Shown here one piece after another: positions 9,210-19,275 of a stretch of DNA of 64,000 bases. The DNA lies in the NCBI GenBank assembly GCA_017474235.1, contig JAFVIB010000044.1:35785-99784 (forward strand), given 5' to 3'. Both the position numbers and the translations under genes were made by a program. Origin of the DNA: Alistipes sp. (GTDB lineage Bacteria > Bacteroidota > Bacteroidia > Bacteroidales > Rikenellaceae). The stretch's first letter is position 1. The number at the start of each line of letters is the position of its first letter. The notes below the pieces were generated by a model that had not been told where the DNA came from, did no database searches, and saw only the letters and a list, made by a program, of their open reading frames with translations.

Positions 9210-9238
9210 GTATATATACAGAATATTGGTTACTTTTG
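9207..9238 (+). promoter_or_regulatory. Consensus promoter TTTG-N20-TACTTTTG
   Basis: The -33 TTTG (9207-9210) comes out of the preceding terminator's T tract and the -7 box is at 9231-9238. The ATG follows within 11-17 nt, so the leader is very short. Confidence 0.7.
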
Positions 9239-9255
9239 CGGAAAATTTTATGACT

Positions 9256-10764
9256 ATGAAGAGCATTTTTAAGTACGCAGTAATGTTTTCTACCCTACTC
9301 TGCCTTGCGGCGTGTGGAGGTGGAGAGGATACGCCAACAGACGACCCAAATAATGGTAATCCTGATGTTCCGGAGCAGGTTGCTGCGCTTACAATCAGCA
9401 TAACCGATATTACAGCCACTGCGGCACGAGTATCTGTAACCCCGCAAAGTAAGACCACGAAGTACTACTTCGACATTCTGCGTGCCGAGTACTACAGAGA
9501 GTACAACGAACAGTTTGGTTTCCAGCGTTTTATAAACAACACTATAAACAGTCTGATGAATGCCAACAGTATGACCAAAGAGGATGTACTCTCGCGCATT
9601 CTCTCGGCAGGCGACGACTCATACGGCTTCACAGGGTTGGATGCCGACACGGAGTACTATGCCGTAGCTATGGGCATTGACCAAGATGGACTGATAACCA
9701 CAGAGATTTATTCCGAGTCGTTCAAAACAGCGGCTGTAAAGCCTTCAGATAACACCTTTGCGATAGATATCAAGTCTGTAAGCTACGAGAGTGTTTCATA
9801 CTCCGTAAAACCCAAAAACAATGAGCCTTATGTGCTGATATATTGGAACAAGCCTATTGTCGATAAGCTCGGCGACAAGTTTATAGACCACTGTATCGAG
9901 TCGCGCTCGGATATAGAGAGTTTTGTGGTTACAGGCAGTCAGACCGGCGTCTTTAATGATTGTGTACCCGGCAGAGATTACTATCTTGTAGCATTCGGCT
10001 TTGACGGAGGACTACCAACGACAGCCATAACAAAAGCTTCTTTTACAACAAAAGCAGATGCAGACCCTTCTCAGTGTAAGTTTACATTCGCAGTGAGCGA
10101 TATCCAGTACGATCGCGCTTATATGAAGGTCACTCCATCGGCAAAGCACACACCTTTCTTTTGGAGCGTTGTCGAGAAGAGCTACTACGAGGAGTTGGTA
10201 CGCACTGTCGGAGCAGAGGAGGGTATGAAGAGCGTTCTTGCTGAGTCTTTAGCCCCATTTGCGACCGATTTCGGCAATATTTATGATGCGCTGGAGATTA
10301 TCACCTCATATAACGATGTGAGCGTAGAGGGCACAACCTACGGTCTTGAGCAGGGCAAGGAGTATATTCCGTGGGCAGTTGCAATAGACAATGGCGGTAA
10401 TGCCACAGCTGAGTTTGTTATGGGCAACGGATTCAAAACAAAGATTGATTCTGTTGCAGACTGCACCGTCGAGGTTAAGGGTAGCTTCGAGGCAGGTAGC
10501 GACGGCAAGGCAGTGCTTATATCGACAGCAAAACCTGACGACAAGTGCGTGAATTTCTATAATGTCATCTTCCAAGGCGATTTAAGAGACGCGTCGCGCC
10601 AAAGCCTGCTCAATAATATTATCAAGATGGGCTTTAAGAATCAGAGAGAGGTAAAATTTGAGAAGTGCCCGTGGAATCAACCTGCAAGTGCTATTGCCGT
10701 AGGCGTCGATGCTGACGGCAACTTCGGCGAAATTGCAATTGATGTCTTTATCCCGATAAAGTAG
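9256..10764 (+). CDS. Lipoprotein with repeated fibronectin type III-like domains
   Basis: This exported lipoprotein is about 502 residues long. The signal peptide KSIFKYAVMFSTLLCLAAC ends in a clear lipobox, followed by a GGGE anchor-exit motif typical of surface-exposed Bacteroidetes lipoproteins. The rest divides into about four ~110-residue modules that each begin with alternating beta-strand patterns (LTISITDITATAARVSVTP, FAIDIKSVSYESVSYSVKP, FTFAVSDIQYDRAYMKVTP, CTVEVKGSFEAGSDGKAVL), read as diverged fibronectin III-like repeats. An ATG six bases upstream (9250) is an alternative start. The function is unknown; an adhesin or ligand-binding surface protein is likely. Confidence 0.7.
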   Translation: MKSIFKYAVMFSTLLCLAACGGGEDTPTDDPNNGNPDVPEQVAALTISITDITATAARVSVTPQSKTTKYYFDILRAEYYREYNEQFGFQRFINNTINSLMNANSMTKEDVLSRILSAGDDSYGFTGLDADTEYYAVAMGIDQDGLITTEIYSESFKTAAVKPSDNTFAIDIKSVSYESVSYSVKPKNNEPYVLIYWNKPIVDKLGDKFIDHCIESRSDIESFVVTGSQTGVFNDCVPGRDYYLVAFGFDGGLPTTAITKASFTTKADADPSQCKFTFAVSDIQYDRAYMKVTPSAKHTPFFWSVVEKSYYEELVRTVGAEEGMKSVLAESLAPFATDFGNIYDALEIITSYNDVSVEGTTYGLEQGKEYIPWAVAIDNGGNATAEFVMGNGFKTKIDSVADCTVEVKGSFEAGSDGKAVLISTAKPDDKCVNFYNVIFQGDLRDASRQSLLNNIIKMGFKNQREVKFEKCPWNQPASAIAVGVDADGNFGEIAIDVFIPIK

Positions 10765-10784
10765 CCTATTAAAAAACATACGAC

Positions 10785-10820
10785 AAGAGGCTGTCACAAC
10801 AAAATGTTGGACAGCCTCTT
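10785..10820. terminator. Bidirectional terminator between convergent genes
   Basis: An 11-bp perfect stem (10785-10795 / 10810-10820) can extend through CAAC/GTTG in the loop. It lies between the convergent lipoprotein and gpmI genes. Confidence 0.75.
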
Positions 10821-10837
10821 ATTATATATTTGGTATA

Positions 10838-12364
10838 TTACTTCAAAGTAACCAGCGAATGACCGGTCATCTCCTTTGGCTGCTCAACGCCCATAAGCTG
10901 AAGGACTGTTGGAGCGACATCGGCAAGGATACCATTCTCAACCTTTGCCACACGGTCTGAAACAACAACTACCGGCACAGGGTTGAGTGAGTGTGCTGTA
11001 TTTGGAGTACCGTCGGCATTAACAGCGTTATCTGCGTTACCGTGGTCTGCAATCATCACTACCTCATAGCCATTTGCCTTTGCAGCGGTTACAACCTTCT
11101 CCACGCAGCTATCAACAGCCTTTACAGCCTTCTCGATAGCCTCATAGATACCTGTATGACCAACCATATCGCCATTTGCGAAGTTCAGGCAGATAAAGTC
11201 ATACTTCTGAAGGTTAAGTGCGCCAACGAGCTTATCTGCCACCTCATAAGCACTCATCTCAGGCTGAAGGTCATAAGTTGCAACCTTTGGAGAGGCTACA
11301 AGGATACGATCCTCATTTGCAAACTCAGCCTCACGACCGCCATTGAGGAAGAATGTTACATGGGCATACTTCTCAGTCTCTGCAATACGGAGCTGTGACA
11401 GACCAAGTGACGATACAACCTCGCCGATAGTATTATTTACATTCTCCTTATCAAAGAGGATATGAAGACCTGTAAATGATGCGTCATAAGGGGTCATACA
11501 GCAGTAGTAGAGCGGCATTGTGTGCATACCCTGCTCAGGCATATCCTGCTGTGTGAGGGCAACGGTAATCTCACGAGCGCGGTCGTTACGATAGTTGAAG
11601 AAGATAACCATATCGTTTGGCTTGATTGTACCAACTGCATTACCAGCCTCATCTACACGAACAATAGGCTTAACAAACTCGTCGGTAACACCCTCGTCAT
11701 AAGACTTCTGCATAGCTGCAACCATATCGGTAGCCTTCTCACCCTCGCCATTTACAAGTTGGTCATAAGCAACCTTTACGCGCTCCCAACGCTTATCGCG
11801 GTCCATAGCATAGTAACGACCGATAATAGAAGCGATAGTGCCGGCAGAGCCCTTCAAGTGGTTCTCAAGAGCCTCGATAAAGCCCTTACCGCTCTTAGGG
11901 TCGGTATCACGACCATCCATAAAGCAGTGGATATATGTATTCTCAATACCGTAGTGCTTGCTGATATCACAGAGCTTAAAGAGGTGGTCGAGTGAAGAGT
12001 GTACACCTCCGTCAGATGTAAGACCCATAAAGTGAACATTCACTCCATTTGTCTTTGCATACTCAAACGCTGCCACAACCTCGGGATTGCTAAGGATTGA
12101 GTTATCACGACACGCACGGTTAATCTTTACCAAGTCCTGATATACAACTCGTCCTGCACCAATATTGAGGTGACCCACCTCAGAGTTACCCATCTGACCC
12201 TCAGGCAGACCCACATTCTCGCCATCTGTACGAAGCTGTGCGTGTGGATATGACGCTGTGAGGTTATTGATAAACTGAGGATTTGTCGAATAGATAACAT
12301 CCGACTTTGTCTGATTTCCGATTCCCCAACCATCGAGAATCATCAATAATACTTTATTTGCCAT
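10838..12364 (-). CDS. gpmI: 2,3-bisphosphoglycerate-independent phosphoglycerate mutase
   Basis: This enzyme interconverts 3- and 2-phosphoglycerate in glycolysis. It is 508 residues, the family's usual length. It has the metal-binding start MILDGWG (residues 8-14), the phosphoserine nucleophile in [13 protein letters not shown] near residue 61, RDNDRAR-type arginines (NYRNDRARE near 258), and the second metal site [10 protein letters not shown] near 444. It lies 12 nt downstream of alaS on the same strand and is probably co-transcribed with it. Confidence 0.97.
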   Translation of the reverse strand: MANKVLLMILDGWGIGNQTKSDVIYSTNPQFINNLTASYPHAQLRTDGENVGLPEGQMGNSEVGHLNIGAGRVVYQDLVKINRACRDNSILSNPEVVAAFEYAKTNGVNVHFMGLTSDGGVHSSLDHLFKLCDISKHYGIENTYIHCFMDGRDTDPKSGKGFIEALENHLKGSAGTIASIIGRYYAMDRDKRWERVKVAYDQLVNGEGEKATDMVAAMQKSYDEGVTDEFVKPIVRVDEAGNAVGTIKPNDMVIFFNYRNDRAREITVALTQQDMPEQGMHTMPLYYCCMTPYDASFTGLHILFDKENVNNTIGEVVSSLGLSQLRIAETEKYAHVTFFLNGGREAEFANEDRILVASPKVATYDLQPEMSAYEVADKLVGALNLQKYDFICLNFANGDMVGHTGIYEAIEKAVKAVDSCVEKVVTAAKANGYEVVMIADHGNADNAVNADGTPNTAHSLNPVPVVVVSDRVAKVENGILADVAPTVLQLMGVEQPKEMTGHSLVTLK

Positions 12365-12376
12365 ATCTTTTCTAAA

Positions 12377-14986
12377 TTATAATTTCTCTTTAATAAGTAC
12401 AACAGCCTTGTCAATTGCAGCCTGCAAACCATCAGGGTTCTTACCACCGGCAGTAGCAAAGAACTTCTGACCACCGCCACCGCCATTCATCAGCTTAGCA
12501 GCCTCACGAACAACAGCACCTGCATCTACACCCTTTGCAACAACTGCATCTCCAAGCATAATCATCAGCGTAGCCTTACCTCCTACATTTGAGCCAAGGA
12601 CAAGAACCAAATTCTCACGCTGTGAACGCAAATTATAAGCCAAATCCTTCAAGAACTCTGTTGCACGAGGGAGCTGACGAGCCACAATTGTATAGTCGTC
12701 TGTTGCAGGTGCATTAGCAAGGATACTCTCAGCAAGGGCTGCAACCTGCTCCTTACGAACAGCCTCAAGCTCCTTATTGAGAGACTCGTTGCTCTCTACA
12801 AGGCGACGAACTGCATCTACAAGCTTTGGATTACCTACAACCTCAGCAGCTGCGTGGATAGTATCCTCGGCAGCATAGAGAAGTTTCTCTGCATTCTCGC
12901 CTGTAACAGCCTCGATACGACGAACACCGGCAGAGATAGCACTCTCACTCACAATCTTTACAAAACCGATATTTCCGGTAGCAGATGTGTGAGTACCACC
13001 ACAAAGCTCTACCGACTCGCCAAAGCGTACCATACGCACCTTATCGCCATACTTCTCACCGAAGAGCATCATTGCGCCGGCAGCCTTTGCCTCCTCCTGT
13101 GTAGCATCGCGCTTCTCCTCAAGAGGGTCATTCGCACGAACAGCACGGTTTACAAGACGCTCAACCTCACGCAACTGCTCGGCTGTAACCTTCTGGAAGT
13201 GAGAGAAGTCAAAACGCAAAGAGTCAGGACTAACCATAGAGCCCTTCTGCTCAACATGGCTACCCAGCACCTTACGCAGTGCTGCGTGAAGAAGGTGGGT
13301 TGCAGTGTGATTATTGGCAGCGCACTGACGCTTATCTGCATCTACAACAGCACGGAAAGTTGCTGAAAGATTTTCCGGAAGTGTTGTCGCAATATGAATT
13401 GTAAGACCATTTTCCTTCTCAGTTGCGACAATGGCAATCTTCTCGTTTGCGCTCTCAATATAACCGGTATCGCCTACCTGACCACCCGAATTACCATAGA
13501 ATGGTGTGCGGTCAAATACCATCTGATATGTTGTCTTATTCTTTGACTGCACGCGACGAACACGGGCAATCTTCACATCGCACTCAAGGGTATCGTAACC
13601 CACAAACTCGCTCTGCTTAACCTCGACAATCTCCTGCCAATCATCAACATCCTGAGCTGCTGCATTACGAGAACGCTCCTTCTGTGCAGCAAGCTGCTGC
13701 TCGAACTCTGCGAGATCAACCTCTACACCCTTCTCCTTTGCGATAAGCTCTGTAAGGTCGATTGGGAATCCGTAAGTATCGTAGAGCACAAAGGCATCTT
13801 TACCTGAGATTTTGCCGCCATCAAGCTTTGCAATAACACCCTCAAGCAGATTGATACCTGTTGCAAGAGTGCGGAGGAATGAAGCCTCCTCCTCCTCGAT
13901 AACCTTCTCGACAAGAGCCTGCTGAGCCTTAAGCTCCGGATACTGACCACCCATCTGCTCAACAAGTGTTGCCACAAGGCGGCAGATAAATGGGTTGTTA
14001 AAGCCGAGATATGTATAGCCATAGCGAACAGCACGGCGAAGAATACGACGGATAACATAGCCTGCCTTAACATTTGAAGGCAGCTGACCATCAGCGATAG
14101 AGAAAGCGATAGCGCGAAGGTGGTCTGCAATAACACGCATTGCAACATCAACCTTCTCATCCTCGCCATACTTCTTGCCCGACATCTCCGAGATAACAGC
14201 GATAGTTGGCTGGAAGACATCTGTATCGTAGTTAGACTTCTTGCCCTGCATAATCATACACAGACGCTCAAAGCCCATACCTGTATCGACATGCTTTGCA
14301 GGAAGCGGCTCCAATGAGCCATTTGCCTTACGGTTGAACTGCATAAATACGAGGTTCCAAATCTCAATAACCTGTGGATGACCTGTATTTACCATATCAC
14401 GACCCGAAATCTGAGCAATCTCAGCCTCGTCACGAAGGTCGAAGTGAATCTCGCTACAAGGACCGCAAGGACCTGTCTCGCCCATCTCCCAGAAGTTATC
14501 GTGCTTATTACCACGGATAATGTGATCCTCCGGCAGATACTGCTTCCAATAGTCGTATGCCTCCTGATCGAATGGCACGCCATCAGACTCAGAACCCTCA
14601 AAAACTGTTGCATACATACGCGACTTATCAAGACCATAAACCTCAGTCAAAAGCTCCCACGCCCAGCTGATAGCCTCCTTCTTGAAATAGTCGCCAAAAG
14701 ACCAGTTTCCAAGCATCTCAAACATTGTATGGTGGTAAGTATCGTGACCTACCTCCTCAAGGTCGTTATGCTTACCCGATACACGCAGACACTTCTGAGA
14801 ATCGGCAGCACGCGGAGTACGACGAGGGGCATTACCCAAAAAGATATCCTTAAACTGATTCATACCCGCATTGGTAAACATCAGTGTCGGGTCATTCTTT
14901 ACAACCATAGGTGCAGATGGAACAATTTCGTGCTCTTTAGATGCGAAAAAGTCCAAAAATGCTTGTCTAATTTTGTTTGATTCCAT
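12377..14986 (-). CDS. alaS: Alanyl-tRNA synthetase
   Basis: This class II synthetase charges tRNA-Ala. The 869 residues start with the canonical [14 protein letters not shown], followed by the class II catalytic core ([15 protein letters not shown], residues ~37-51), the editing domain with the zinc-binding [11 protein letters not shown] near 560, CGGTH near 660, and the C-terminal glycine-rich oligomerisation domain ([17 protein letters not shown]). All catalytic and editing motifs are intact. It heads a two-gene unit with gpmI and is divergent from an M23 peptidase operon. Confidence 0.98.
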   Translation of the reverse strand: MESNKIRQAFLDFFASKEHEIVPSAPMVVKNDPTLMFTNAGMNQFKDIFLGNAPRRTPRAADSQKCLRVSGKHNDLEEVGHDTYHHTMFEMLGNWSFGDYFKKEAISWAWELLTEVYGLDKSRMYATVFEGSESDGVPFDQEAYDYWKQYLPEDHIIRGNKHDNFWEMGETGPCGPCSEIHFDLRDEAEIAQISGRDMVNTGHPQVIEIWNLVFMQFNRKANGSLEPLPAKHVDTGMGFERLCMIMQGKKSNYDTDVFQPTIAVISEMSGKKYGEDEKVDVAMRVIADHLRAIAFSIADGQLPSNVKAGYVIRRILRRAVRYGYTYLGFNNPFICRLVATLVEQMGGQYPELKAQQALVEKVIEEEEASFLRTLATGINLLEGVIAKLDGGKISGKDAFVLYDTYGFPIDLTELIAKEKGVEVDLAEFEQQLAAQKERSRNAAAQDVDDWQEIVEVKQSEFVGYDTLECDVKIARVRRVQSKNKTTYQMVFDRTPFYGNSGGQVGDTGYIESANEKIAIVATEKENGLTIHIATTLPENLSATFRAVVDADKRQCAANNHTATHLLHAALRKVLGSHVEQKGSMVSPDSLRFDFSHFQKVTAEQLREVERLVNRAVRANDPLEEKRDATQEEAKAAGAMMLFGEKYGDKVRMVRFGESVELCGGTHTSATGNIGFVKIVSESAISAGVRRIEAVTGENAEKLLYAAEDTIHAAAEVVGNPKLVDAVRRLVESNESLNKELEAVRKEQVAALAESILANAPATDDYTIVARQLPRATEFLKDLAYNLRSQRENLVLVLGSNVGGKATLMIMLGDAVVAKGVDAGAVVREAAKLMNGGGGGQKFFATAGGKNPDGLQAAIDKAVVLIKEKL

Positions 14987-15022
14987 ACTATACTAAAATT
15001 ATTACTTATCCGTTTTTATAGC

Positions 15023-15044
15023 AATCGACGATGTTTAGTCGATT
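15023..15044. other. Hairpin in the alaS / M23 divergent region
   Basis: A 7-bp perfect inverted repeat (AATCGAC 15023-15029, GTCGATT 15038-15044) lies 37 nt upstream of alaS and upstream of the M23 promoter. It could be an operator or part of the alaS leader; there is no direct evidence of function. Confidence 0.35.
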
Positions 15045-15047
15045 CAG

Positions 15048-15079
15048 GTTGCAAAATTAGTGTAAATTTTGTATTTTTG
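15048..15079 (+). promoter_or_regulatory. Promoter GTTG-N20-TATTTTTG
   Basis: The -33-like GTTG (15048-15051) and exact -7 TATTTTTG (15072-15079) precede the M23 peptidase start at 15119. Confidence 0.6.
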
Positions 15080-15118
15080 CACCTATATTTATAAGAATTT
15101 TAACGATTATTGACAAAT

Positions 15119-16066
15119 ATGACCTCTCAAAGTATCAATTCGGTGCGCAAAGTTCGCGTGGGCAGATACCCTCTGCTGCGCAAACTGCTGGTAGGCTTTA
15201 TTGTCATATCGTTGTTAAACCTCATAATATCGTATTTTCTCTACACTCCAAAAATCTTCTCGATAGACAATGAGAATAGAGAGCTTGTGATAAAATACAA
15301 CATTTTGCAAGACCGTATCCGCTCGTTGGAGAGCAAGATTGACGATATTCATCATAGGGATATTTCGGTCTATCGTTCACTCTTCTCTGTCGATACGCTC
15401 GCCATTGAGGGCATCTATACGCCCTATGCAGAGAGCAAGTATGCCACATTGCAGGGCGATGAATACTCTACCCTGATGACCGACTCTTGGAAGAGCATCG
15501 ACAACCTCGCCCGCAAGGCGTATGCCACAACTCTGTCGCTCGACCAGCTTCAGATTTTGGCAAAAAATAAGGAGCGAATGTCCTTTGCAATTCCTGCGAT
15601 ATGGCCCATCGACCGTACTCAGCTTGAGTGGTTCTACTCCTTCGGTATGAGAGCCCGTCACCCAATATACAAGACCCGCAAGATGCATAAAGGCGTAGAT
15701 ATGTCGTGCAAGCGCGGAGTGCCGGTATATGCTACGGGAGATGCCATTGTGCAGATGACCGACGAGGGTATGCGTCGTCGTGGATATGGTCGTCAGATAC
15801 TACTCAACCACGAGTTTGGATATCAGACGCGCTATGCCCACCTGAATAAGATTTTTGTCAAGGAGGGTGAGCGAGTAACTCGCGGACAACTCATTGGCGA
15901 GGTCGGCTCTACAGGTGGCTCTACGGGTCCTCACTTGCATTATGAGGTGATATATATGGGCAGACATGTAAACCCTGTAAACTACTTCAACCGCAATATG
16001 TCCTCGGATGAGTATAAGCAGTTGATGGATAAGATGAAACATAACACCGACCTTGAGGTTGAATAG
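15119..16066 (+). CDS. Membrane-anchored M23 family metallopeptidase (first of a tandem pair)
   Basis: This is a peptidoglycan endopeptidase-like protein of 315 residues. It has a basic N-terminus, one membrane segment (~residues 24-43), a coiled-coil stretch (~52-77), and a C-terminal LytM/M23 domain. The zinc motifs HKGVD (~196) and HLHYE (~274) are both present, with the central RYAHL histidine, so the active site looks complete. ATG at 15119 is preferred over an in-frame TTG nine bases earlier. The next gene begins one base after its stop and encodes a paralogue. Divergence from alaS is a common arrangement in this phylum. Confidence 0.88.
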   Translation: MTSQSINSVRKVRVGRYPLLRKLLVGFIVISLLNLIISYFLYTPKIFSIDNENRELVIKYNILQDRIRSLESKIDDIHHRDISVYRSLFSVDTLAIEGIYTPYAESKYATLQGDEYSTLMTDSWKSIDNLARKAYATTLSLDQLQILAKNKERMSFAIPAIWPIDRTQLEWFYSFGMRARHPIYKTRKMHKGVDMSCKRGVPVYATGDAIVQMTDEGMRRRGYGRQILLNHEFGYQTRYAHLNKIFVKEGERVTRGQLIGEVGSTGGSTGPHLHYEVIYMGRHVNPVNYFNRNMSSDEYKQLMDKMKHNTDLEVE

Positions 16067-16067
16067 T

Positions 16068-16985
16068 ATGGCACGCAGACCGAAAAATAAGATAACACGA
16101 TTTGTAACGACGCTCCTTACTTGGGTCGGCGCGGCGGTGTTGTACTATATTGTCTTCTCTCTGCTTTTTGATACCCCTGCCGAATATGAACTGCGCCACT
16201 CGACAGACCGTATGAGGGCTGAATATGAGGTGCTTAGTGCGAGATACGACTCACTTAATATGGTAGTTGATAATATCGTTGAACGCGACCGCAACATCTT
16301 CGGAATACTCTTTGAATCAACACCTTACGATTTTGACTCTGATTATAAGCAGCAACGCCTTGCTCTGCACGAGAGGCTGCTCGGCGAGTCTAAGCACCGC
16401 ATGTTGCGCGACCTGACTACTTCGACCGACGAGTTGGAGGAAAAACTCCGACAGGTCGAGAGTACATACAACACTCTGCAACACAATTTGGACTCTTTAG
16501 GAGGTGGTTGCGACCATATTCCATCTATACAGCCTGTAATTAACCATCAGCTCACACTGCTTACCGCAGGCTACGGAATGTTGATGCACCCGTTCTATCG
16601 CACTCTGCAATCGCATCAGGGTATCGACTACACAATTCCGGAGGGCGAGAGTATATTTGCCACTGCCGACGGTGTTGTTAAGGATGTTTTGGGCAAAACT
16701 TCGACATCGGGTATTACAGTTGTCATCGACCACGGCAACGGTTACACTACATCATACAGCCACCTTCAAAAGGCAAAGGTAAAAAAGCGTGAGAAGGTGC
16801 GTCGCGGAGATATTATCGCACTGTCGGGTAATTCGGGTCTTTCGCTCTCTCCTCACCTCCACTATGAGGTTAGATATGAGGGGGTTAGAGTCGATCCTGT
16901 ACATTACTTCTTTATGGAGCTTACACCTGATGAGTATCAAAAGATTATGAGAATTTCCCAATCGGGTATGCAATCGTTTGACTAA
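16068..16985 (+). CDS. Membrane-anchored M23 family metallopeptidase (second of the pair)
   Basis: This 305-residue paralogue of the upstream gene has the same plan: basic start, one membrane helix (~13-33), a coiled coil (~45-150) and a C-terminal M23 domain with HQGID, SYSHL and HLHYE. The metal ligands are intact. It may cut peptidoglycan peptides during growth or division. The pair are separated by one base and the stop of this gene overlaps the next start (TAATG), so the three genes form one translationally coupled unit. Confidence 0.87.
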   Translation: MARRPKNKITRFVTTLLTWVGAAVLYYIVFSLLFDTPAEYELRHSTDRMRAEYEVLSARYDSLNMVVDNIVERDRNIFGILFESTPYDFDSDYKQQRLALHERLLGESKHRMLRDLTTSTDELEEKLRQVESTYNTLQHNLDSLGGGCDHIPSIQPVINHQLTLLTAGYGMLMHPFYRTLQSHQGIDYTIPEGESIFATADGVVKDVLGKTSTSGITVVIDHGNGYTTSYSHLQKAKVKKREKVRRGDIIALSGNSGLSLSPHLHYEVRYEGVRVDPVHYFFMELTPDEYQKIMRISQSGMQSFD

Positions 16986-17548
16986 TGGAGATAAAGTTAC
17001 TACTACTCGACTTTGATGGCACTCTTGCCAATACAGGTCGCGCAAATGCAACATCATACATCGAAGCCCTTGCTGAACAGGGCATAACGATAACTATGGA
17101 GGAGTATCGTCAGAAGTATTTCGGACTGCGCTGTCCGGAATTTCTGACAGATATAGGTATCACAGACCCCGAACTGATGAACACTATCCGTCGTCGTAAA
17201 GTTGAGATTTACCCTACCCATTTCGATATGGTTACGCTCAATCGCCCTCTGTGGGAGTTCGTTCAGAATTTTCGTAGCAACGGCGGTAAAGCGATGATTG
17301 TCTCCACAGGTCATATTGATAATATAACCAATGTGATGCACTATTTAGGCATTGAAAATCAAGTAGATGCAATACTATCATCAGACGATGTCGTGCGTTC
17401 CAAGCCTCATCCCGACTGCTTTATTAAGGCGATGGATATGGCGGGAGTAACACCGGCAGAGACCATAATTTTTGAGGACTCTCAGATAGGTCTTGATGCC
17501 GCTAAAGCCTCCGGTGCAGCATACTTCAAAGTAGAACTTGAATTTTAA
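16985..17548 (+). CDS. HAD-superfamily phosphatase/phosphoglucomutase-like
   Basis: This haloacid dehalogenase hydrolase has 187 residues and a complete active site: motif I LDFDGTLANT (residues 7-16, with both Asp), motif II VSTGH near 104, motif III Lys in KPHPDCF near 137, and motif IV EDSQIGLDAAK near 161. The cap is helical (subfamily IA). Substrate cannot be read; beta-phosphoglucomutase and phosphoglycolate phosphatase-like enzymes share this form. It overlaps the stop of the second M23 gene by one base. Confidence 0.82.
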   Translation: MEIKLLLLDFDGTLANTGRANATSYIEALAEQGITITMEEYRQKYFGLRCPEFLTDIGITDPELMNTIRRRKVEIYPTHFDMVTLNRPLWEFVQNFRSNGGKAMIVSTGHIDNITNVMHYLGIENQVDAILSSDDVVRSKPHPDCFIKAMDMAGVTPAETIIFEDSQIGLDAAKASGAAYFKVELEF

Positions 17549-17585
17549 CAGATAGGGGCGAGAGATAATCTCGCCCCTATCTGTT
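17547..17585. terminator. Bidirectional terminator, 17-bp perfect stem
   Basis: A 17-bp perfect stem (17547-17563 / 17569-17585) has a 5-nt loop. It contains the stop codons of both convergent genes and lacks a long T tract on either side. Confidence 0.75.
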
Positions 17586-18300
17586 ATTGAACAATGTAAA
17601 TCTCACCTAACTCGATAGCGGCATCAGCATCTTTAACCACTATTCGTGTTCCTATAATTGTTTGCAAGCTAAGTTCTACTATCTCTTTTCGCCCTTTGGT
17701 TGTGACTTCAATAGCGACCAATTTAGCTACTGTACCACCTAATGAAGTATCACAAGGTAGGAATTGATATGATTTAGCCGCAGTATGCAGAATCTCAATC
17801 TCTGTCGTACCCACAACAAGATTTGTTCCATTAGAAAGTGTATGCTGAGACATACCAAATGCAGTATCTACAGGAACTGTATTCGCCGATTCTACCGATG
17901 CAACTGCACCAACCTCTGATACAATATCTCCATTAAAAATAGCTTCTTCAATACTTGGAAAATTCAAAGGAACAGGCAGTTTTCCAATTCGCAAACGCAA
18001 TTGCATACCTACCTGTAAACCTTGTTTTTTACTATTTCCAACATATATTTTCATTATCTCTGCCGTAAGAGCATCAGGATTGGTTACATTAATCAGTACT
18101 TCCGCGGAAAAAGCAGGTCCTAATGTTACTACTCCACCCACAGAAAAGACCTCGCCATTTGATGCTTCGTAAGAGGTAATTTTCATCTTCTTGAAATCTT
18201 TGATAGAGGCAGCATTGGCGACCTGAGAGTATGTAATCTGCTCTGCATTAGCCACAAAGCTAATGCAGGCAAGAATTACAATAACCAAGATTCTTCTCAT
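17584..18300 (-). CDS. Exported protein of unknown function (third gene of an envelope operon)
   Basis: I do not recognise this family. It is 238 residues from the ATG at 18300, with a signal peptide (RRILVIVILACISFVANA, cleavage near residue 20) and a mature part rich in short beta-strand patterns, without cysteine pairs or known catalytic motifs. A start three codons upstream (18309) would overlap the preceding gene; 18300 leaves a one-base gap and gives a cleaner signal peptide. It is the last gene of a three-gene run of secreted proteins, suggesting a shared complex at the envelope. Confidence 0.6.
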   Translation of the reverse strand: MRRILVIVILACISFVANAEQITYSQVANAASIKDFKKMKITSYEASNGEVFSVGGVVTLGPAFSAEVLINVTNPDALTAEIMKIYVGNSKKQGLQVGMQLRLRIGKLPVPLNFPSIEEAIFNGDIVSEVGAVASVESANTVPVDTAFGMSQHTLSNGTNLVVGTTEIEILHTAAKSYQFLPCDTSLGGTVAKLVAIEVTTKGRKEIVELSLQTIIGTRIVVKDADAAIELGEIYIVQ

Positions 18301-18301
18301 A

Positions 18302-19264
18302 CTACTCATTCTTTACGAGATTGAATTTTGAAGATATCTCCTTTTGGTCTATTGCTTGACGCAAATTAAATCGCTTCATAGAGGGTGCATATCCGGCTTT
18401 CTCGACCATTACCTCTATCTGCACATTTCCTGAGTTATTATATGTCAAACCTTTGATATCAAATGCCTCAGTTGCCTCATACGGAGTTGTACCCACATAG
18501 TTTGAGTTTGTATTTTTAACCTCCGATGTAGATGAGATAACTCGCATATAGACATCTGCGCCTCGAGGGGTAGAATCAAAGAACCAGCGAATAACTGTAG
18601 ATTCAAGAGCTGTATTACCCTCGCCCTGCACCTGCTTATTTGCCTCTAACTTAGGAGTTGATGCCTTTTTGAGGAAGTATGCAATACGATCCCAATCTAT
18701 ATCTTCCAAAGCATTGGCAAAGGCTGCATTAATTACCTGATTGCCAGATTCAAAGCTATATGCTGATGCCTGCATATTTGCGCGACCCGCAGCTACCACC
18801 TTAGGATAGACAATCTGACGATTAGAGTCATATACACAGACCTCCAACATAACTGTTGCAGACCAACCTATACCTGAAAGATAACCTAAATTGAAATCTT
18901 TAATCGAGAGATTCATCATATAATCTGTTGCAACATCTGCGTCAAGGTTGAAACCCATAGTACGCATATATCGACGAGTACTCTCCGATACAAAAGAGCG
19001 CACTGCCGGATTTACAGTCACTGCCGGCAATGAAGTGGCTGATGCATCGTATTTAGTAATAAGTCTTTGGTCTGCACGCGCATCATCCACATTAAGGCGA
19101 ATACCATAATCTAAGTTTATATATTTGCCGGACTGAGCATTTCGCACTAATGCAAGATTTATAACTTTCGGCTGTACCACCGGTGCAGGTTTAGAGACAC
19201 CACAAGAGATAAATATTGCAGCACACGCAACTGTTGTTGCTATCAATTTAAACATAGTTTTCAT
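18302..19264 (-). CDS. Lipoprotein with YajG-like N-terminal region and PEGA-like C-terminal domain
   Basis: This is a 320-residue lipoprotein whose signal peptide ends at the lipobox AIFISC. Residues ~35-190 resemble YajG-type lipoproteins (VNPAVRSFVSESTRRYM, MNLSIKDFNLGY, and a ~25-residue helix before DWDRIAYFL). Residues ~220-310 look like a PEGA-type surface domain (FFDSTPRGADVYMRV, YVGTTPYEAT, MVEKAGYAPSMKRFNL). No enzyme motif is visible. It is flanked by two other secreted proteins in one operon. The family assignment is by motif impression and is tentative. Confidence 0.55.
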   Translation of the reverse strand: MKTMFKLIATTVACAAIFISCGVSKPAPVVQPKVINLALVRNAQSGKYINLDYGIRLNVDDARADQRLITKYDASATSLPAVTVNPAVRSFVSESTRRYMRTMGFNLDADVATDYMMNLSIKDFNLGYLSGIGWSATVMLEVCVYDSNRQIVYPKVVAAGRANMQASAYSFESGNQVINAAFANALEDIDWDRIAYFLKKASTPKLEANKQVQGEGNTALESTVIRWFFDSTPRGADVYMRVISSTSEVKNTNSNYVGTTPYEATEAFDIKGLTYNNSGNVQIEVMVEKAGYAPSMKRFNLRQAIDQKEISSKFNLVKNE

Positions 19265-19275
19265 AATCCGATATA

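Noticed and set aside
14378-14980. A long open frame (200 residues) on the plus strand inside alaS
   Set aside because: It overlaps the intact alaS catalytic core antisense, lacks any domain or signal, and similar antisense frames occur inside valS and gpmI, so it is a codon-usage shadow.
16053-16067. A TTG start for the second M23 peptidase
   Set aside because: The frame allows it, but it lies inside the preceding gene; ATG 16068, one base after the preceding stop, is more natural.
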